The notes beneath the pieces are model-generated. The model saw nothing but the letters and a program-made list of their open reading frames with translations. It was not told the DNA's origin and made no database searches. Position numbers and translations under genes: made by a program. Positions 9,503 to 19,306 of a DNA stretch of 64,000 nucleotides are shown here, one piece after another. The stretch covers positions 69,711 through 133,710 of the forward strand of contig NW_005179071.1 of assembly GCF_000350225.1 (NCBI RefSeq), written 5' to 3'. Source of the DNA: Chondrus crispus. Lineage: Eukaryota > Rhodophyta > Florideophyceae > Gigartinales > Gigartinaceae. Each line of letters opens with the position of its first letter. Position 1 is the stretch's first letter.

Positions 9503-10476
9503 TGTAGTGCAATGTGCCTGGCAGGCCGCGAACACAGTCCGATGGACAACAAAAAGAAGAAAAACAGCAACAGAAACAACCACTGCCGATGGCACGCGCT
9601 ACGGAGCGTTCGAGGTTCCTTTTCCCCTTGTGTGGGCTTGCGGCCCACAGTAGCTCAACTCCGATGGGAGGGGTAAGGAAAGATGCCCGACCCGGGAGGA
9701 TAATGGTGGTAGAGACTTGTGAAGACTTGAGTGCTTGGCGAGTGCGGGTTGGGCTTGTGTAGGAGAATGTAACCGCGGTTCGCGGGGTTGTAAGGCCAAT
9801 GCTCGACGAGCGTCTTCAGCACCTTGCGTATAATTCAAGGTCTTCGACAGGGGCTTGTTCAGCACTACCCCACCGGATCGTAACCGTGTAGCAACACAAC
9901 TACCGACGTGTTGCCCGATGGCTAAAAACACCCTCACCAGCGCGATCGCGATCGCGGTAGGCGGTACCAACTCTGTCTTATGCAGTAAGACCTTCGACGG
10001 AGGCGTCGTTACAACAGCCTTCCTACGGAACTTGAAACAGTAGCAGCGCTACACAACGTGTTGCCCGATGGCTAAAACACCTACACCGGGTCAGTGGCAA
10101 CCGACTCCAATGGAACCAACACAATTAAGGGAAAAATAGATGTGGAGATAGAAAAGGATAGGAATTAGAGATAGAAAAGGTTAAAGAATATGGAAAAGGA
10201 ATGGGACCCCGAGCAATAGAGGATGTCGTTAGCAGCGTAGAAGTGAAGCGCGTCGCGTGAACGGAAGCGGTCTTCGACGAAGGCGAGATCTAACTCCGGC
10301 AACTCGGGTTACCTTTACTGACTTGGTGGTCAGTGGGAGGTATATATAGCCCCGCCGGAGCCACTACAGTAGCTTGCGGCGCTAGATCCTAGATCTAATC
10401 TAATGTTAGCCAAATTAATGGGTAACTAATTAACTAAATAAAATAATTAAAAATTGAAACTGTGCAATTATTCACA
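9503..10476 (-). repeat. GypB LTR A (974 bp)
   Basis: On the minus strand it starts TGTGAATAATTGCACAG and ends CATTGCACTACA. It is alignable over its length to LTR B (11188-12221). The interior holds two diverged tandem units of about 150 bp, each beginning near CTTCGACGG and containing TGCCCGATGGC. A TATATATA run at 10341 could be its TATA box. A primer site follows on its left and a long purine tract on its right, so it serves as the boundary of two elements. Confidence 0.75.
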
Positions 10477-11122
10477 AATGTGTCCCCCAACCCGGATTAC
10501 TTTTCATATCCAAATATATTCCTTTCTTTTCACCTCCCCGTAGAGCCCTGTATTGCACTACAGGCATCACATCCTGTTTCTTCATCACACTCATTTCCCG
10601 GTGCATTTCACCAAATGATAGACCTTCTCTGCTCCTATTTGAGTCCAGAGTTCGTTTGGACGAACGAAGCATTGTGTGTAGCGATTCGTACTCGTCCTTT
10701 GGTTCCTTTGGACCTATCGCTCTAGGCTCCTTGTTTTCTTCAATCTGCTGCAAGTATGACACCCATAACTCTGGCATGTCCCCAATACGATCTCCCCCCC
10801 ATTTCTTCACGTTCACTCCGGCAAAATTCAGTGCTAGTGGCAACCCACGGCACATATCAAGAGTCTCGCAAAATACCTCTCTCGATATCCCATTCTCCAC
10901 TTCACTAAACGACGCCCCACTCGTATGAAGTAGTGCAGTGCGCGCAGCTTCACCTCGATTTTCTCTCGCACTAAACTTCACTTGCTCCCCGAGATGTGTT
11001 AGGCTTGGATCTCTTGTAGAGTACAGAACCCTGCTCCTTCGCTCTCCGTCAATCACTGCAGTGTCCGCAAGTGGAGAGAGTTTTAGAAGAATCTTCTTAT
11101 CTTTGTTGTTGCGCGTCCACAT
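10472..11122 (-). pseudogene. NB-ARC domain fragment between two GypB LTRs
   Basis: This 216-residue frame shows the C-terminal half of an NB-ARC nucleotide-binding domain: VLYSTRD (about residues 33-38, the LxTTRD sensor motif) and CRGLPLALNFAG (91-102, the GLPLAL motif), followed by the start of a winged-helix region. Walker A and B motifs are missing, so this is a fragment without ATPase function. Its last ~20 codons (GGEKKGIYLDMKS) are the purine tract of the retroelement read as protein, so the open frame runs through the junction. NB-ARC proteins act in immunity or programmed death in plants and fungi. The piece lies exactly between LTRs A and B, where gag-pol would be, suggesting capture by the retroelement. 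Confidence 0.7.
10477..10535 (-). other. GypB extended polypurine tract next to LTR A
   Basis: On the minus strand the 55 or so bases before LTR A are purine-rich (AGGTGAAAAGAAAGGAATAT, later GGGTTGGGGGACACA). The same tract stands next to LTR B (12222-12290). This is the expected plus-strand primer position, and it shows that an internal region lying to the right once ended here. Confidence 0.6.
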
Positions 11123-11187
11123 TGATGAATCGTAATCCTCATGGGGTGGTCTTTACTCGTCGTCGCCGTCGCTCCTATTAAATACTG

Positions 11188-12221
11188 TGTAGTTCAATGT
11201 GCCTGTCAGGCCGGAAACAGGGTCCAACGGTCCAGCGACAACACAACCAACAAACAACAACCAACAAGAGTTGCCGACGGCACAGCCCTACAGAGTGTCC
11301 GATTCTCCCTTTCCCTTTAAGTGGTTTTGCGGCCCACAGTAGCTCAAGTCCCTGAAAGGGGGGGTAAAAAGAAGAGGCCCGCCCCGGGACGAATGGTGGT
11401 AGAGTCTTATACAGGCAGTCGCTCGGCGAGTTCGGGGCGGTTATTAGGAAGCCGGGCCCGATGGGTCGTAAATGCAATGCTCGCGGAGCACCTGTTACAC
11501 CTTATACCCTGGATAAGGTCTTCGACGGGGGCGTCGCAACGCAGCCCGTCGGGAATTAGCAAACACGTAGCAGCGCTACACCTCCGTACTGCCCGATGGC
11601 AAAATACCGACACCGGAACGGTGGCAACCTGTATCCGATGGAACCAACACTGTCCGGTATACACTACAGGACCTTCGACGGAAACGTCGTTGCAACGGCC
11701 TCCGTCGGTGAACGTAAAAAAGTAGCAGCGCTACACCTACGTGTCGCCCGATGGCCAAGACACCTACACCGGTCCGGTCGCAACCAAAGCCGATCGCACC
11801 AACACAAGAGCCCGATGACTCCAGTCGTCACAATGCGGATCGCAATCAGGCAATGTGGAACCAACACAAGATAAGGGAATAGAAATAGAGATAGAAATAG
11901 AGATAGAAATAGAAAAAGGATAGGTGAAATAAAGGAAAAGGAAAGAGAACCCCCGAGGGCAAAGGATAACGTAATCTGTGGTAAAAAGGAGCGTCTTGGG
12001 AAAGATGGACTTCGACCAAGGCGATATTCAACTCTGGCAAATCGGGTTACCTTTACTGACTTGGTCGTCAGAGGGCTAAGGTATATATCGCCCCGCTGGA
12101 GCCACTACAGTAGCTCGCGGCGCTAGATCCTAAATCCAATCTAGTGTCAGCAAAATTGATGCCAACTAATTAACTAAATAACATAAAATAATTGAAAATT
12201 AAAACTGTGCAATTATTCACA
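11188..12221 (-). repeat. GypB LTR B (1034 bp)
   Basis: It has the same terminal sequences as LTR A with moderate divergence. It contains two tandem ~150-bp units and a TATATAT run at 12080. On its left the NB-ARC sequence begins directly after the LTR edge with no recognisable primer site; on its right stands the purine tract fused to a Gypsy-1-type gag. LTR A and LTR B are therefore the two ends of a short LTR unit holding the NB-ARC piece. Confidence 0.75.
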
Positions 12222-12289
12222 CGTGTGTCCCCCAACCCAGACTACTTTTCCTATCCAAATATTTTCCTTTCTTTTCACCTCCCTTTTGA

Positions 12290-12723
12290 AAGGTTCGGTC
12301 CTGGAGTCGTCTCACCGAGGTCGGCCGCTCAGAGCGACCTTGCCCGGACGGTCCGGGCGAGGCGAAACGGGAGTTTTCTACGAGCACGATCCGCGAGTGT
12401 AACTCGTCGATCAGTGCTTGGAGATCCTCTAAGGACTGCGTCACTCTATCGAACCTCCCTTCACGCAGGGAGCGGAGTTCAGCCATACATCGAGTGTATA
12501 CATGGTCCGATACATCGATCCGAAGGGAAGTACGGACTTCCTCGATGTATTCGGCTATGCGTTCGAACATCGCTGCCGCTCTTTCCTCGGAGGATCCGAG
12601 CGACGGTTCGCGGTCACGAGGACCTGCGTCGCCGTCACCCGACGGGGCGGATGGGGACTGCACAGCGGCCGGACTCAGATCCGCCGCTTCGGAGCGGATC
12701 GAGGGCTCAAACTCTTGGCTCAT
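12290..12723 (-). pseudogene. Gypsy-1-type gag N-terminus fused to GypB 3' tail
   Basis: The first ~137 codons (from MSQEFEPSIR) match Gypsy-1 gag, and the DNA of 12290-13486 tracks 7819-8987 closely, including leader and LTR. At about 12290 homology stops and the frame runs straight into the GypB purine tract and LTR B, ending in GWGTHV. The result is a chimeric unit with a Gypsy-1 LTR and gag start at one end and GypB PPT plus LTR at the other. It may have arisen by template switching during reverse transcription or by deletion between adjacent elements. Confidence 0.75.
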
Positions 12724-12803
12724 CTCGAGGCGATCGATTCGCGGAGGGAAGCGGAAGTCTTCTCGGAGATCGGACTCCAGGGTCTTCTAGGTCGGGAGAC
12801 CAC

Positions 12804-13486
12804 TGTAGCATAAACAGCCCCAGCGATAGGGGTGTATGCACAGTTCGACCGAGACCCTTGTCGATCGGGAAGACGGGGGTGAAGCGGGACACCAGCTAAC
12901 GGCACGGGGCAGCGGGCCCGGGTAGCGTGGTAGAACAGGGACGGGGAGGACGCCGGTACACGCCAGCGGTTCGACTCCTCGACGCCCCGGCGCGGTACTG
13001 GGTAACGATCCAGTACCGACGGGCGGAGGCGGAGCCCGCTCGTGGGCGTACTGCGCGTGTCCTCAACCCGCGCTCGGTGCCGCTTCTAAGGTAATTAGCG
13101 AGCGTTACCTTAGAATAAGCGGGAAGTCGGACCTTGACGGTCGGTCGGTGACAAGTCCGTCCTTGTCCTCCTCCACCCCGCCGGTCCGCTCCATATTTAA
13201 TATATAAAACAATCTATAACACTACAGTACCGAAGTACTGTAGTGGACTACTGTAGTACAGATCGGACCGTACTGTAATACTGTCAGCCATCGTGGCTGA
13301 CAGTACACGTGTGCGCGCGCGCTTCCGTCCCGAGCGGTACACGTGTGCACGTGTGCACGCGGGCGCCCGGTACCCGAGGGGTACACGTGGCCACGCGCAG
13401 TAGTACTGTAGAGCATCGGGCTCTACAGCACTAGATCCCGTTGTTGATCTAATCTAACTAAAAGCCCCAGGGGGGGTTATACTACA
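12804..13486 (-). repeat. Gypsy-1-family LTR (683 bp)
   Basis: The ends are TGTAGTATAAC (minus start) and TTTATGCTACA. On its left, gag leader and gag start lie in the order expected of a minus-strand element, so it is a 5' LTR. On its right, at 13487, it abuts Gypsy-2 internal sequence on the opposite strand, starting in the middle of the gag end. No target duplication could be assigned. Confidence 0.85.
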
Positions 13487-13720
13487 GTACCCTCTACCCA
13501 CGGAGGGTCACGAAGGCGAGCCGACTGGCTTCGTCCCCCATATCCTGCGACGACCAGACGCCGCAGGTCAAGGCCCGGAAGTACCTGAATACTTCGCCAG
13601 GGCCGCTGAGCCGCAGTGGGGGAATCGTCCCGACCCACGCGGACGGCTACCAGAAGAAGAACTGGCCATCGATAGCCAGGAGGTTAGCTCCGATAGCACA
13701 AGTAGTTCGAAAAAAGGGTA
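13487..13720 (+). pseudogene. Gypsy-2 gag-end overlap frame
   Basis: This is the plus-strand counterpart of the -1 frame at 5682-5990 of Gypsy-1. The peptide (HILRRPDAAGQG, AAEPQWGNRPD) keeps its sense and ends at the same SSKKG stop. It lacks the upstream gag because the element is truncated at 13487. Confidence 0.5.
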
Positions 13721-13861
13721 AAGACGGTTACGTACACGCGGTCGCGTGAGCCGTCTTTTCCCCACGAAGTAGACCCGACTCCGCGTGCTCGCCAAGGACA
13801 CGCGGGGTATTGTCCGATAATACATCCCCCGCTACCGGAGGCGAGCACGGGAGCTCCTGTA

Positions 13862-14025
13862 ATGCCGACACCAGAGGGAGCGCACGTCGAGGCCTCCGAA
13901 GGCCCTACGTTAGAAGAACAAGGCACGGGGACAGCCGACGTCCCGGTGAGGCGTAACGATGGCGACGGGGGCAACGACGACCGAAAAGATTCGGTCGACC
14001 CCCTGACTCCCGCGAGCCCAAGATC
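13862..14025 (+). pseudogene. Gypsy-2 protease ORF, first part
   Basis: ATG at 13862 (MPTPEGAHVEAS) corresponds to the ATG at 5541 in Gypsy-1. The frame is cut at 14025 by the 12.2 kb insertion and picks up again at 26263. The cut falls within a Pro/Arg-rich linker ahead of the protease active site. Confidence 0.7.
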
Positions 14026-14262
14026 ACAGGGGTTTCTGGTAGATCGGTTTCTAGTGCAAAGATCGTTCTTTTCTTTAGTTATGTTATAAGCCCACCAAAA
14101 GTTGCTTAACCATTCCGCAGTCATTGAAAACACTAGACAGTAAGTAATGGGAGCCCCTTAGGGGTTCTGCAAGTATTTTAGCGTCTTCTGCTTGCATTTT
14201 GACCCAGGGAGGTCTCTTGGTGCTCTTGTAGCCCTCTCCGTGACTGTCACGCCATCACGGTA
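14026..14262 (+). repeat. Left terminal inverted repeat of the 12.2 kb element
   Basis: Begins ACAGGGGTTTCTGGTAGATC and is followed almost base for base by the reverse complement of 26022-26258 through CATCACGGTA. The two most variable patches are around positions 60-80 and 100-125 of the repeat. It has no open frame of note. Confidence 0.88.
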
Positions 14263-15175
14263 GCCGGTAAGTGTATATTTAATATGAAAATTTCAACTAA
14301 ATACTGTACATTGCAGCGCGAACCTTACGTACTGGACGTCGTCTTTGCTAGTCTCTTGTCCGGTCGTCGTCTTTATTGCCTCTTCCATTCCATCACCGGA
14401 TGCCACATCCACATTTCCCTCATCGCTGTCGTCACCGATCGTATCTGCACCCACCTGCGCCACTTCCCTATCTCGACAGAGCGGTCCTGGAGCCGAAAAC
14501 AGTCGAGGCCTGAACGAATAACGGTCAACCCAGTGGCTGAGATGTTTATGAACCGGAGTATAACTTTCGCATGCGAAGGGCTCATCATTTTTACAGCGAT
14601 TTTATCACACTCGACATGATGAACGACTGGAACTCACATCGACGCGATCAAACGCCCATGACTACAAGTCCTGAATTGACGCGGTTGGATACGGCTGCTG
14701 TCGCTGAGGCGCGGCGGTCGGGGGCTGATGGCAGTTATTTCGCTTTTGGAGATGGCAGCAGTGCTGGTGGTGGCGGTGGCGGAAGCAGCTAGTAAGGTTT
14801 TTTGCCCTCGAGAGTTAGATGTCGTGTATGTATTTATATAGACTCGGAGCGAGATTTGCCTATGTACCGTAGGTAGATATTACTTCAGGGGCAATCCTGG
14901 TCGTCGTTGCCCTCCCACAATATACGAAGATGATGCAACGTTTTCTCGTTGTTCAAAAAGTCATTTCCACGTTTATATATGTCTGGAATGCTGTATTTGA
15001 CGTGCTACACACATAAGTCGAACTAGTAGTCATCCGAACCCCAACCATCTTCAAGTTATATCTACCAAGCATGAAGGCCCCCTTTCATGGTGCCAAATAA
15101 GTCGCATCTGCAGTGGCAGTACTCCCCGACCGACTTCCTGACTGCTCACTGACAGGAACACCGTCCTGTCACTTC
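14263..15175. other. Left interior without a recognised gene
   Basis: Short frames on both strands are present. The minus strand at 14284-14460 gives an acidic peptide (DSDEGNVDVASGDG) that could be the 3' end of a gene, and a Gly-rich run is coded at 14770-14790 on the plus strand. No domain is recognisable and nothing links these to the flanking genes. The part between 14800 and 15170 shows no feature. Confidence 0.3.
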
Positions 15176-16340
15176 TTAACCCTTCCTCAGCTTTCTCAAT
15201 TGCTGGTGAAACTCATCTTTCTCCAAAGTTAGAATAGCGAGTGCCATTTTCGCCTCTCGCAAATCAGGCACGACATCTGAATAGACGGGCTCCCTTGAAA
15301 GCTTTACCTCCAGATCCCCTACATCTCGTCTCAGAGCTGTGTTTTCTGCCATCAGTTTTTAAGAGATTCTGCGTCTTCTCCATACCGGCTGTCCTCTAGC
15401 TCCCGTTCAAGCGATTCCTTGTCTTGAAGAAGTTCATCGTTCTGTCGCCTGAGCGCTCGATTTTCCCTACGCAGCTTGTCACACTCAACCCGTGATGGTC
15501 CTGCCGTGTTAATGGCACCGACGTCCGTCTCAGTACTTCTAAAATGACTGCTGTATGAGGTTCCAAGTGACAAGTCAGTCCCTGAAAACACGGTTCTCGG
15601 TGACGCAGATGGCTTGCGTTGTATCTTTGACTTCTGTACAGGATCTCCAGGAGCGGGTGTATTCCTTTGACGATTAAGATTCGAGGGGTTTCTCAAGTAT
15701 TGCTGCGATTTAGGTTGCGGTGGTTGCACGTTAAGGGTAGCATCGTCAACACCGATGTCGTCTAGAGAATCACCGGCATCGATTTCCGACCTTCGTCGTC
15801 ATCCCCGACCGTAGATGACTGGTCATCTGATCCCGGATCGTAAGAGCCGAAGAGGGCTGTGCCGCGAGATGGTTTCCTATTTTTTGCCTCTGCTAGAAAC
15901 GTAGAAACGACGCGCATGGCGATACGGCCACCACAGGAAAGCGGGGCGCCCACGCGCTTCGACTATGACGGAAGCTCAACATAATCGGCAAAAAGGAGCT
16001 TAATCTTGCCGATAATCTTACCACGCTGAGAGTTCTGACGACCGGCAAGCCTGTAGACTTTGTCTTCGAAGTTGGAGCCCTCCTTCTTCTTCTTGAAGAG
16101 AGTGACTTCTTGTGAAAGAACTTCGCCTCCGAAATGAGCGATGCGAGAAGACCTGTCAATTTTTGCAGCCTTCATTAACATAACCTTGGCTCCCCGTTCT
16201 CAGGTAACGACAACATCACTTGACGCTATAATCTTGTCCACGGACTCGATGTGGAGGTCGAACCCCAACTTGTACTCGAGCTTGTTCAAATTGCGCATGG
16301 AGCTCACCTTGCCGATGAGCTTTGAAGAAGAGCGCTTCAT
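15176..16340 (-). pseudogene. EHBP1/EEIG1-type N-terminal C2 domain plus coiled-coil, broken
   Basis: From an ATG at 16340 (MKRSSSKLIGKV) the frame gives a C2-like domain of the NT-C2 family: YKLGFDLHIESVDKI, VTLFKKKK, KVYRLAGR and a closing KIKLLFADYVELPS. A TGA at 16202-16200 replaces what should be Trp (VVVT-stop-ERGAK), a TAG occurs at 15965-15963, a frame change lies near 15762, and another near 15352 (a run of A's) where stop and ATG overlap. After an acidic Ser-rich linker, a Leu-heptad coiled-coil follows (LRRENRALRRQNDELLQDKE) and continues at 15352-15176 (MAENTALRRDV). NT-C2 proteins link membranes to actin or act in endocytosis. Several independent defects make this a pseudogene inside the transposon. 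Confidence 0.55.
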
Positions 16341-16471
16341 ATTTTGATGGGAGGGTGAGACACTGCGAATGGAGAGAGGGCCAGGGGAGCTGGGCTGGGG
16401 ATAGAGCACGGTGCGTATAATAATAAATGTTGGCAGGCTGGGGGGAGGTGAATGAATTGACGGGAGCCGGC

Positions 16472-17359
16472 CTATCGTACGGAACAGCGGAGTAAATTAG
16501 AGGGTGACACAACGCACAACGCGGGCAACGATTGGGTGGGATGCGGTCGGATCAAAGCGGCGGATCGAATCCAGCGCGTGGACGTGACACAACTCTGCTG
16601 ATGTCGCGCTAAAACCCCACTGCTCGCCTCGATCTTGCGCTTGCGGTCTTGCAGGACAGCGGCAAGCCCGCTTGAGAGGCTGATAGGCTTGGAAGAAATA
16701 GTGGCCATCTTCTTGATGCGCCCGGTGACCTGCTCCTGGAAAGCCCGCACTGTGGGCAGGTCGCAGCACACGGGCGCGGTCGCGTCGCGCGGCCACTGCG
16801 CCCCGAACGTGAACGGAAACGGGCCCGAAGCCAGCTTCAACTGCGTCGCCTGTTTGATCTGCCGCTCGTCCAGGATCACGCGCGACAGGTCCCAGTCCGC
16901 GCTAGCGCAGAGCGCCTTCGAGCGACCCGTGGCCAAGCGCTCGCGAGAGGCCCGCGCAAACGCGCTTTCAGCCTGCCCGTCCTTGCGACGCTTCTTCATC
17001 CTGACCCCCTCCCAGCTGCCCCACCCTGGCAGCACTTCTGCGCCTAAGTCCACAGCCTTGGGGGAGAGTCCGTCCGATTTCACCCTCCTTCATCGCATGA
17101 AAGTCTGGCTTGTCAGTACCCCCTGCTCCGAAAAATGCCTTTGCCACTAGATTCATCCGTACCATGTCGTCATCTCACTCTCGTCCTCAGCATCATCGCG
17201 TCTGACATCCGCTTTTGTTTCCTTCCTGTGCGTCGTTGTCTTTGCTTCCTCATCGTTTTCATTTTTGAACCTCGTTTCTTGCTTGTAATCTACTACCGAG
17301 GTCGTCGGTGTTGTCCCCGTTCCGCTCCTCTTGCACGTCTTCTTACTATTCTGCTGCAA
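16472..17359 (-). pseudogene. UTP14: UTP14 3' fragment (SSU processome protein), frameshifted
   Basis: The main frame (17083-16472) carries the UTP14 C-terminal signature: VLPGWGSWEG, then VILDERQIKQATQLK, the PFPFTFGAQW block and VRAFQEQV...ISSKPI. In UTP14 these are the GWGSW motif and the VIINEKR, PYPFT and AFQKLT regions. Upstream pieces in other phases (17165: MNLVAKAFFGAGG; 17359: an acidic, Lys-rich stretch) would precede it, so at least two frameshifts are present. UTP14 acts in 18S rRNA maturation in the nucleolus and is essential in yeast, so an active copy should exist elsewhere. Another part of the gene lies in the opposite orientation at 24687-25088. Confidence 0.75.
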
Positions 17360-17526
17360 CGCAGTAGGGACCTAACTGAGATCTGAGAAAATTGACAGCA
17401 GAGCTGTGCTTACTGAGTGCACTAAGTCGTGATTTATTCTTCGTTGTCAAGGCGGACCATTGACAGATGTCAAGGACTTCAGACAAAAAACATCCTGCAC
17501 TACCTAAAGAGGCCAGGAAGAAACTT

Positions 17527-19248
17527 TTACATGCGGGCTGATCTCGCTACCATCTTCCAGCATGTGAGGGAGCAGTATCCCGGCTCGCCATTCGCTGGCT
17601 CGCTCCACAAATCCAGCTTCTTTGCCGCAGTGCTCATCCATACCTTCCCTGCACACATATCATGCAGACGTCCACCGCCATTCGCATCACTCGCGCACGC
17701 CATGTTCCTGCATTTCATGTCAAACGTCAGCTCATCATCACTGAGAACTGCGCAGATGGAGGCTGCTGCGCATCTAAACCCTCTGGCAGCTGTCATCCTC
17801 CGACCCCTCCTCTTGCGCATCAATGGCAAATTTCTGCTCGAAGACATTTGATCAAGTAGCTGTAGAAGTTGCTGATCCGTGTCAGCATGGCCGCCGGCAA
17901 TCTCCATCTTTTGCTTCTCCGTAGGCGGCTCCGCCTCTTCCCTTTCGTCGTCTTTGCCGATTTTTATTATATCGCAGCCATCACGAATTGCGCTCCTTGC
18001 TCCTTCACCGCTGCCTGGATCAACATTTGCATCGATTTCGCTCGCATTTATCATGTCGTCATCACCAGCGTGGCTCTCTTGTTCAGAACCGGATCCTAAA
18101 TGGGATGAGACCTCGGCTTTTTCAGGTCCTTCGTCGGAGGAAGACTCCGGCAACGTGTTTTTGCGACGCTGGAGATGTTTCTTCGCTCCTTGCATCATCT
18201 TACGTTTCTCTAGAAGCTGCAAAAGCAGCGGTGCGGATGCGTCAATACAGTCGAAGTCAATGTCCGTCATTACAGCAGGAGATCCGAGTTCAAGCGCAGC
18301 AATCCCGGCTGTACCTGTTTCGCACATGCAGTCGTACCAGAGCCCGCCGGGCTTGCAGTACGCAAGACCCAAGTCTTTCAGGAGGTCTATCGACTTCTGC
18401 TCAGGACGAATTTGCTTACGGCGCCGCGAGCCGCGCGGCGCACGGAGGCCAGAGGTCTGAGTGCTGTAGACGTCGTCCGTATCGAGGTATCCCTCAAAAT
18501 AGGAGTTCCACAGGAACTTACCCGAAAAGGGACGGACATGGTCGATAATATTCACTGTTCGAGCTCGCGTCGTATGTTTAAGATATGAATAGGGCTGGTC
18601 CAAATGCGTAAATCGATCGATGCTTTTGTAGAGCACAAGAACCAGTTCCTGTCCGTTATCCGGTCTCATCATCTTCCCAGGCGCTCGTCGCCGACGCACT
18701 ACTTCCCTTTCGATGGTAATTGGTATTATGTTGAAGTAAACCGGACAACTCGAGCCCATGTTCTGTAGCGTTGTCACAATTAGGACATAGGTCTGCCATG
18801 AACAGAAAAGCAGTATATTCCCACGCGTTGCACAGGCCTCTGCTGCATGAGTTACGACTCGCTTCACATCTTCCGCGCTAATAAAGTCTCTAGTGGCCTT
18901 TGATACGCCAATATTATAGGGTAGATCGACAATGACGAGCATTTCTCTGCCTCGAACATGATCTCCAAAGTACGATTTTGATGAGAATAATTCGAACGAC
19001 TCGCGGGACATTTCGATATTCATGCAAGAGAGCTTTTCTCTTGCTACAGCGGATGCTTCGATGTTGAGCACCTGCTTCCCTTTCGGTAGGGGCATCTGTA
19101 GAGCCGTGGGTGAGCCTGGAGTGTTTGGATCATTGGATAATCCCGGCGTATGTGGAGCACTCTGAACATCGTAATCAGAAAGGGGGCCTTCCCCATCAGA
19201 TAATTCTGGCTGAACCGGTGCAGGACCACCGGTTTCGCTGTCGCCCAT
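17527..19248 (-). CDS. Beta-class N6/N4 DNA methyltransferase-like protein
   Basis: The intact 573-residue frame has a Ser/Pro-rich N-terminus (1-60) and then a permuted amino-methyltransferase order: catalytic motif IV first (LVIVDLPYNIG, DLPY at 108-111), a Rossmann middle (NILLFCSWQTY, ELVLVLYKS), KFLWNSY (244-250), then a QKP-like motif X (IRPEQKSIDLL, 280-290) and SAM-binding motif I (YDCMCETGTAGIAALELG, 305-322) with TDID after it. That order matches the PF01555 family of adenine-N6 or cytosine-N4 DNA methylases, not MT-A70 (DPPW). Two departures are notable: DLPY instead of DPPY, and ETGT instead of the usual GxG. The C-terminus has an acidic linker and a Cys/His cluster (C513, C518, H529, C532, C559, C563), likely a zinc site. 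It starts 58 bp after the ParB-like gene on the same strand. It may be active, altered in specificity, or a DNA-binding relic. Confidence 0.65.
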   Translation of the reverse strand: MGDSETGGPAPVQPELSDGEGPLSDYDVQSAPHTPGLSNDPNTPGSPTALQMPLPKGKQVLNIEASAVAREKLSCMNIEMSRESFELFSSKSYFGDHVRGREMLVIVDLPYNIGVSKATRDFISAEDVKRVVTHAAEACATRGNILLFCSWQTYVLIVTTLQNMGSSCPVYFNIIPITIEREVVRRRRAPGKMMRPDNGQELVLVLYKSIDRFTHLDQPYSYLKHTTRARTVNIIDHVRPFSGKFLWNSYFEGYLDTDDVYSTQTSGLRAPRGSRRRKQIRPEQKSIDLLKDLGLAYCKPGGLWYDCMCETGTAGIAALELGSPAVMTDIDFDCIDASAPLLLQLLEKRKMMQGAKKHLQRRKNTLPESSSDEGPEKAEVSSHLGSGSEQESHAGDDDMINASEIDANVDPGSGEGARSAIRDGCDIIKIGKDDEREEAEPPTEKQKMEIAGGHADTDQQLLQLLDQMSSSRNLPLMRKRRGRRMTAARGFRCAAASICAVLSDDELTFDMKCRNMACASDANGGGRLHDMCAGKVWMSTAAKKLDLWSEPANGEPGYCSLTCWKMVARSARM

Positions 19249-19306
19249 TTCATTTTTTCTGCGACCCCGTTTCGAGACACCTGAGCGACGTTAGTCCTTC
19301 CCTCAG

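Noticed and set aside
17879-18460. Plus-strand frames over the methyltransferase gene
   Set aside because: Antisense to a long frame with clear motifs; no domains of their own.
17527-19248. MT-A70 (METTL3-like) assignment
   Set aside because: The catalytic motif is DLPY followed later by motif X and motif I, the beta-class PF01555 order; MT-A70 would show DPPW.
19249-19306. Intron joining the ParB-like and methyltransferase genes
   Set aside because: A CTAAC and CTCAG look like a branch point and acceptor, but the only GT upstream close to the stop would give a ~30-base intron, and both frames have their own start and stop.
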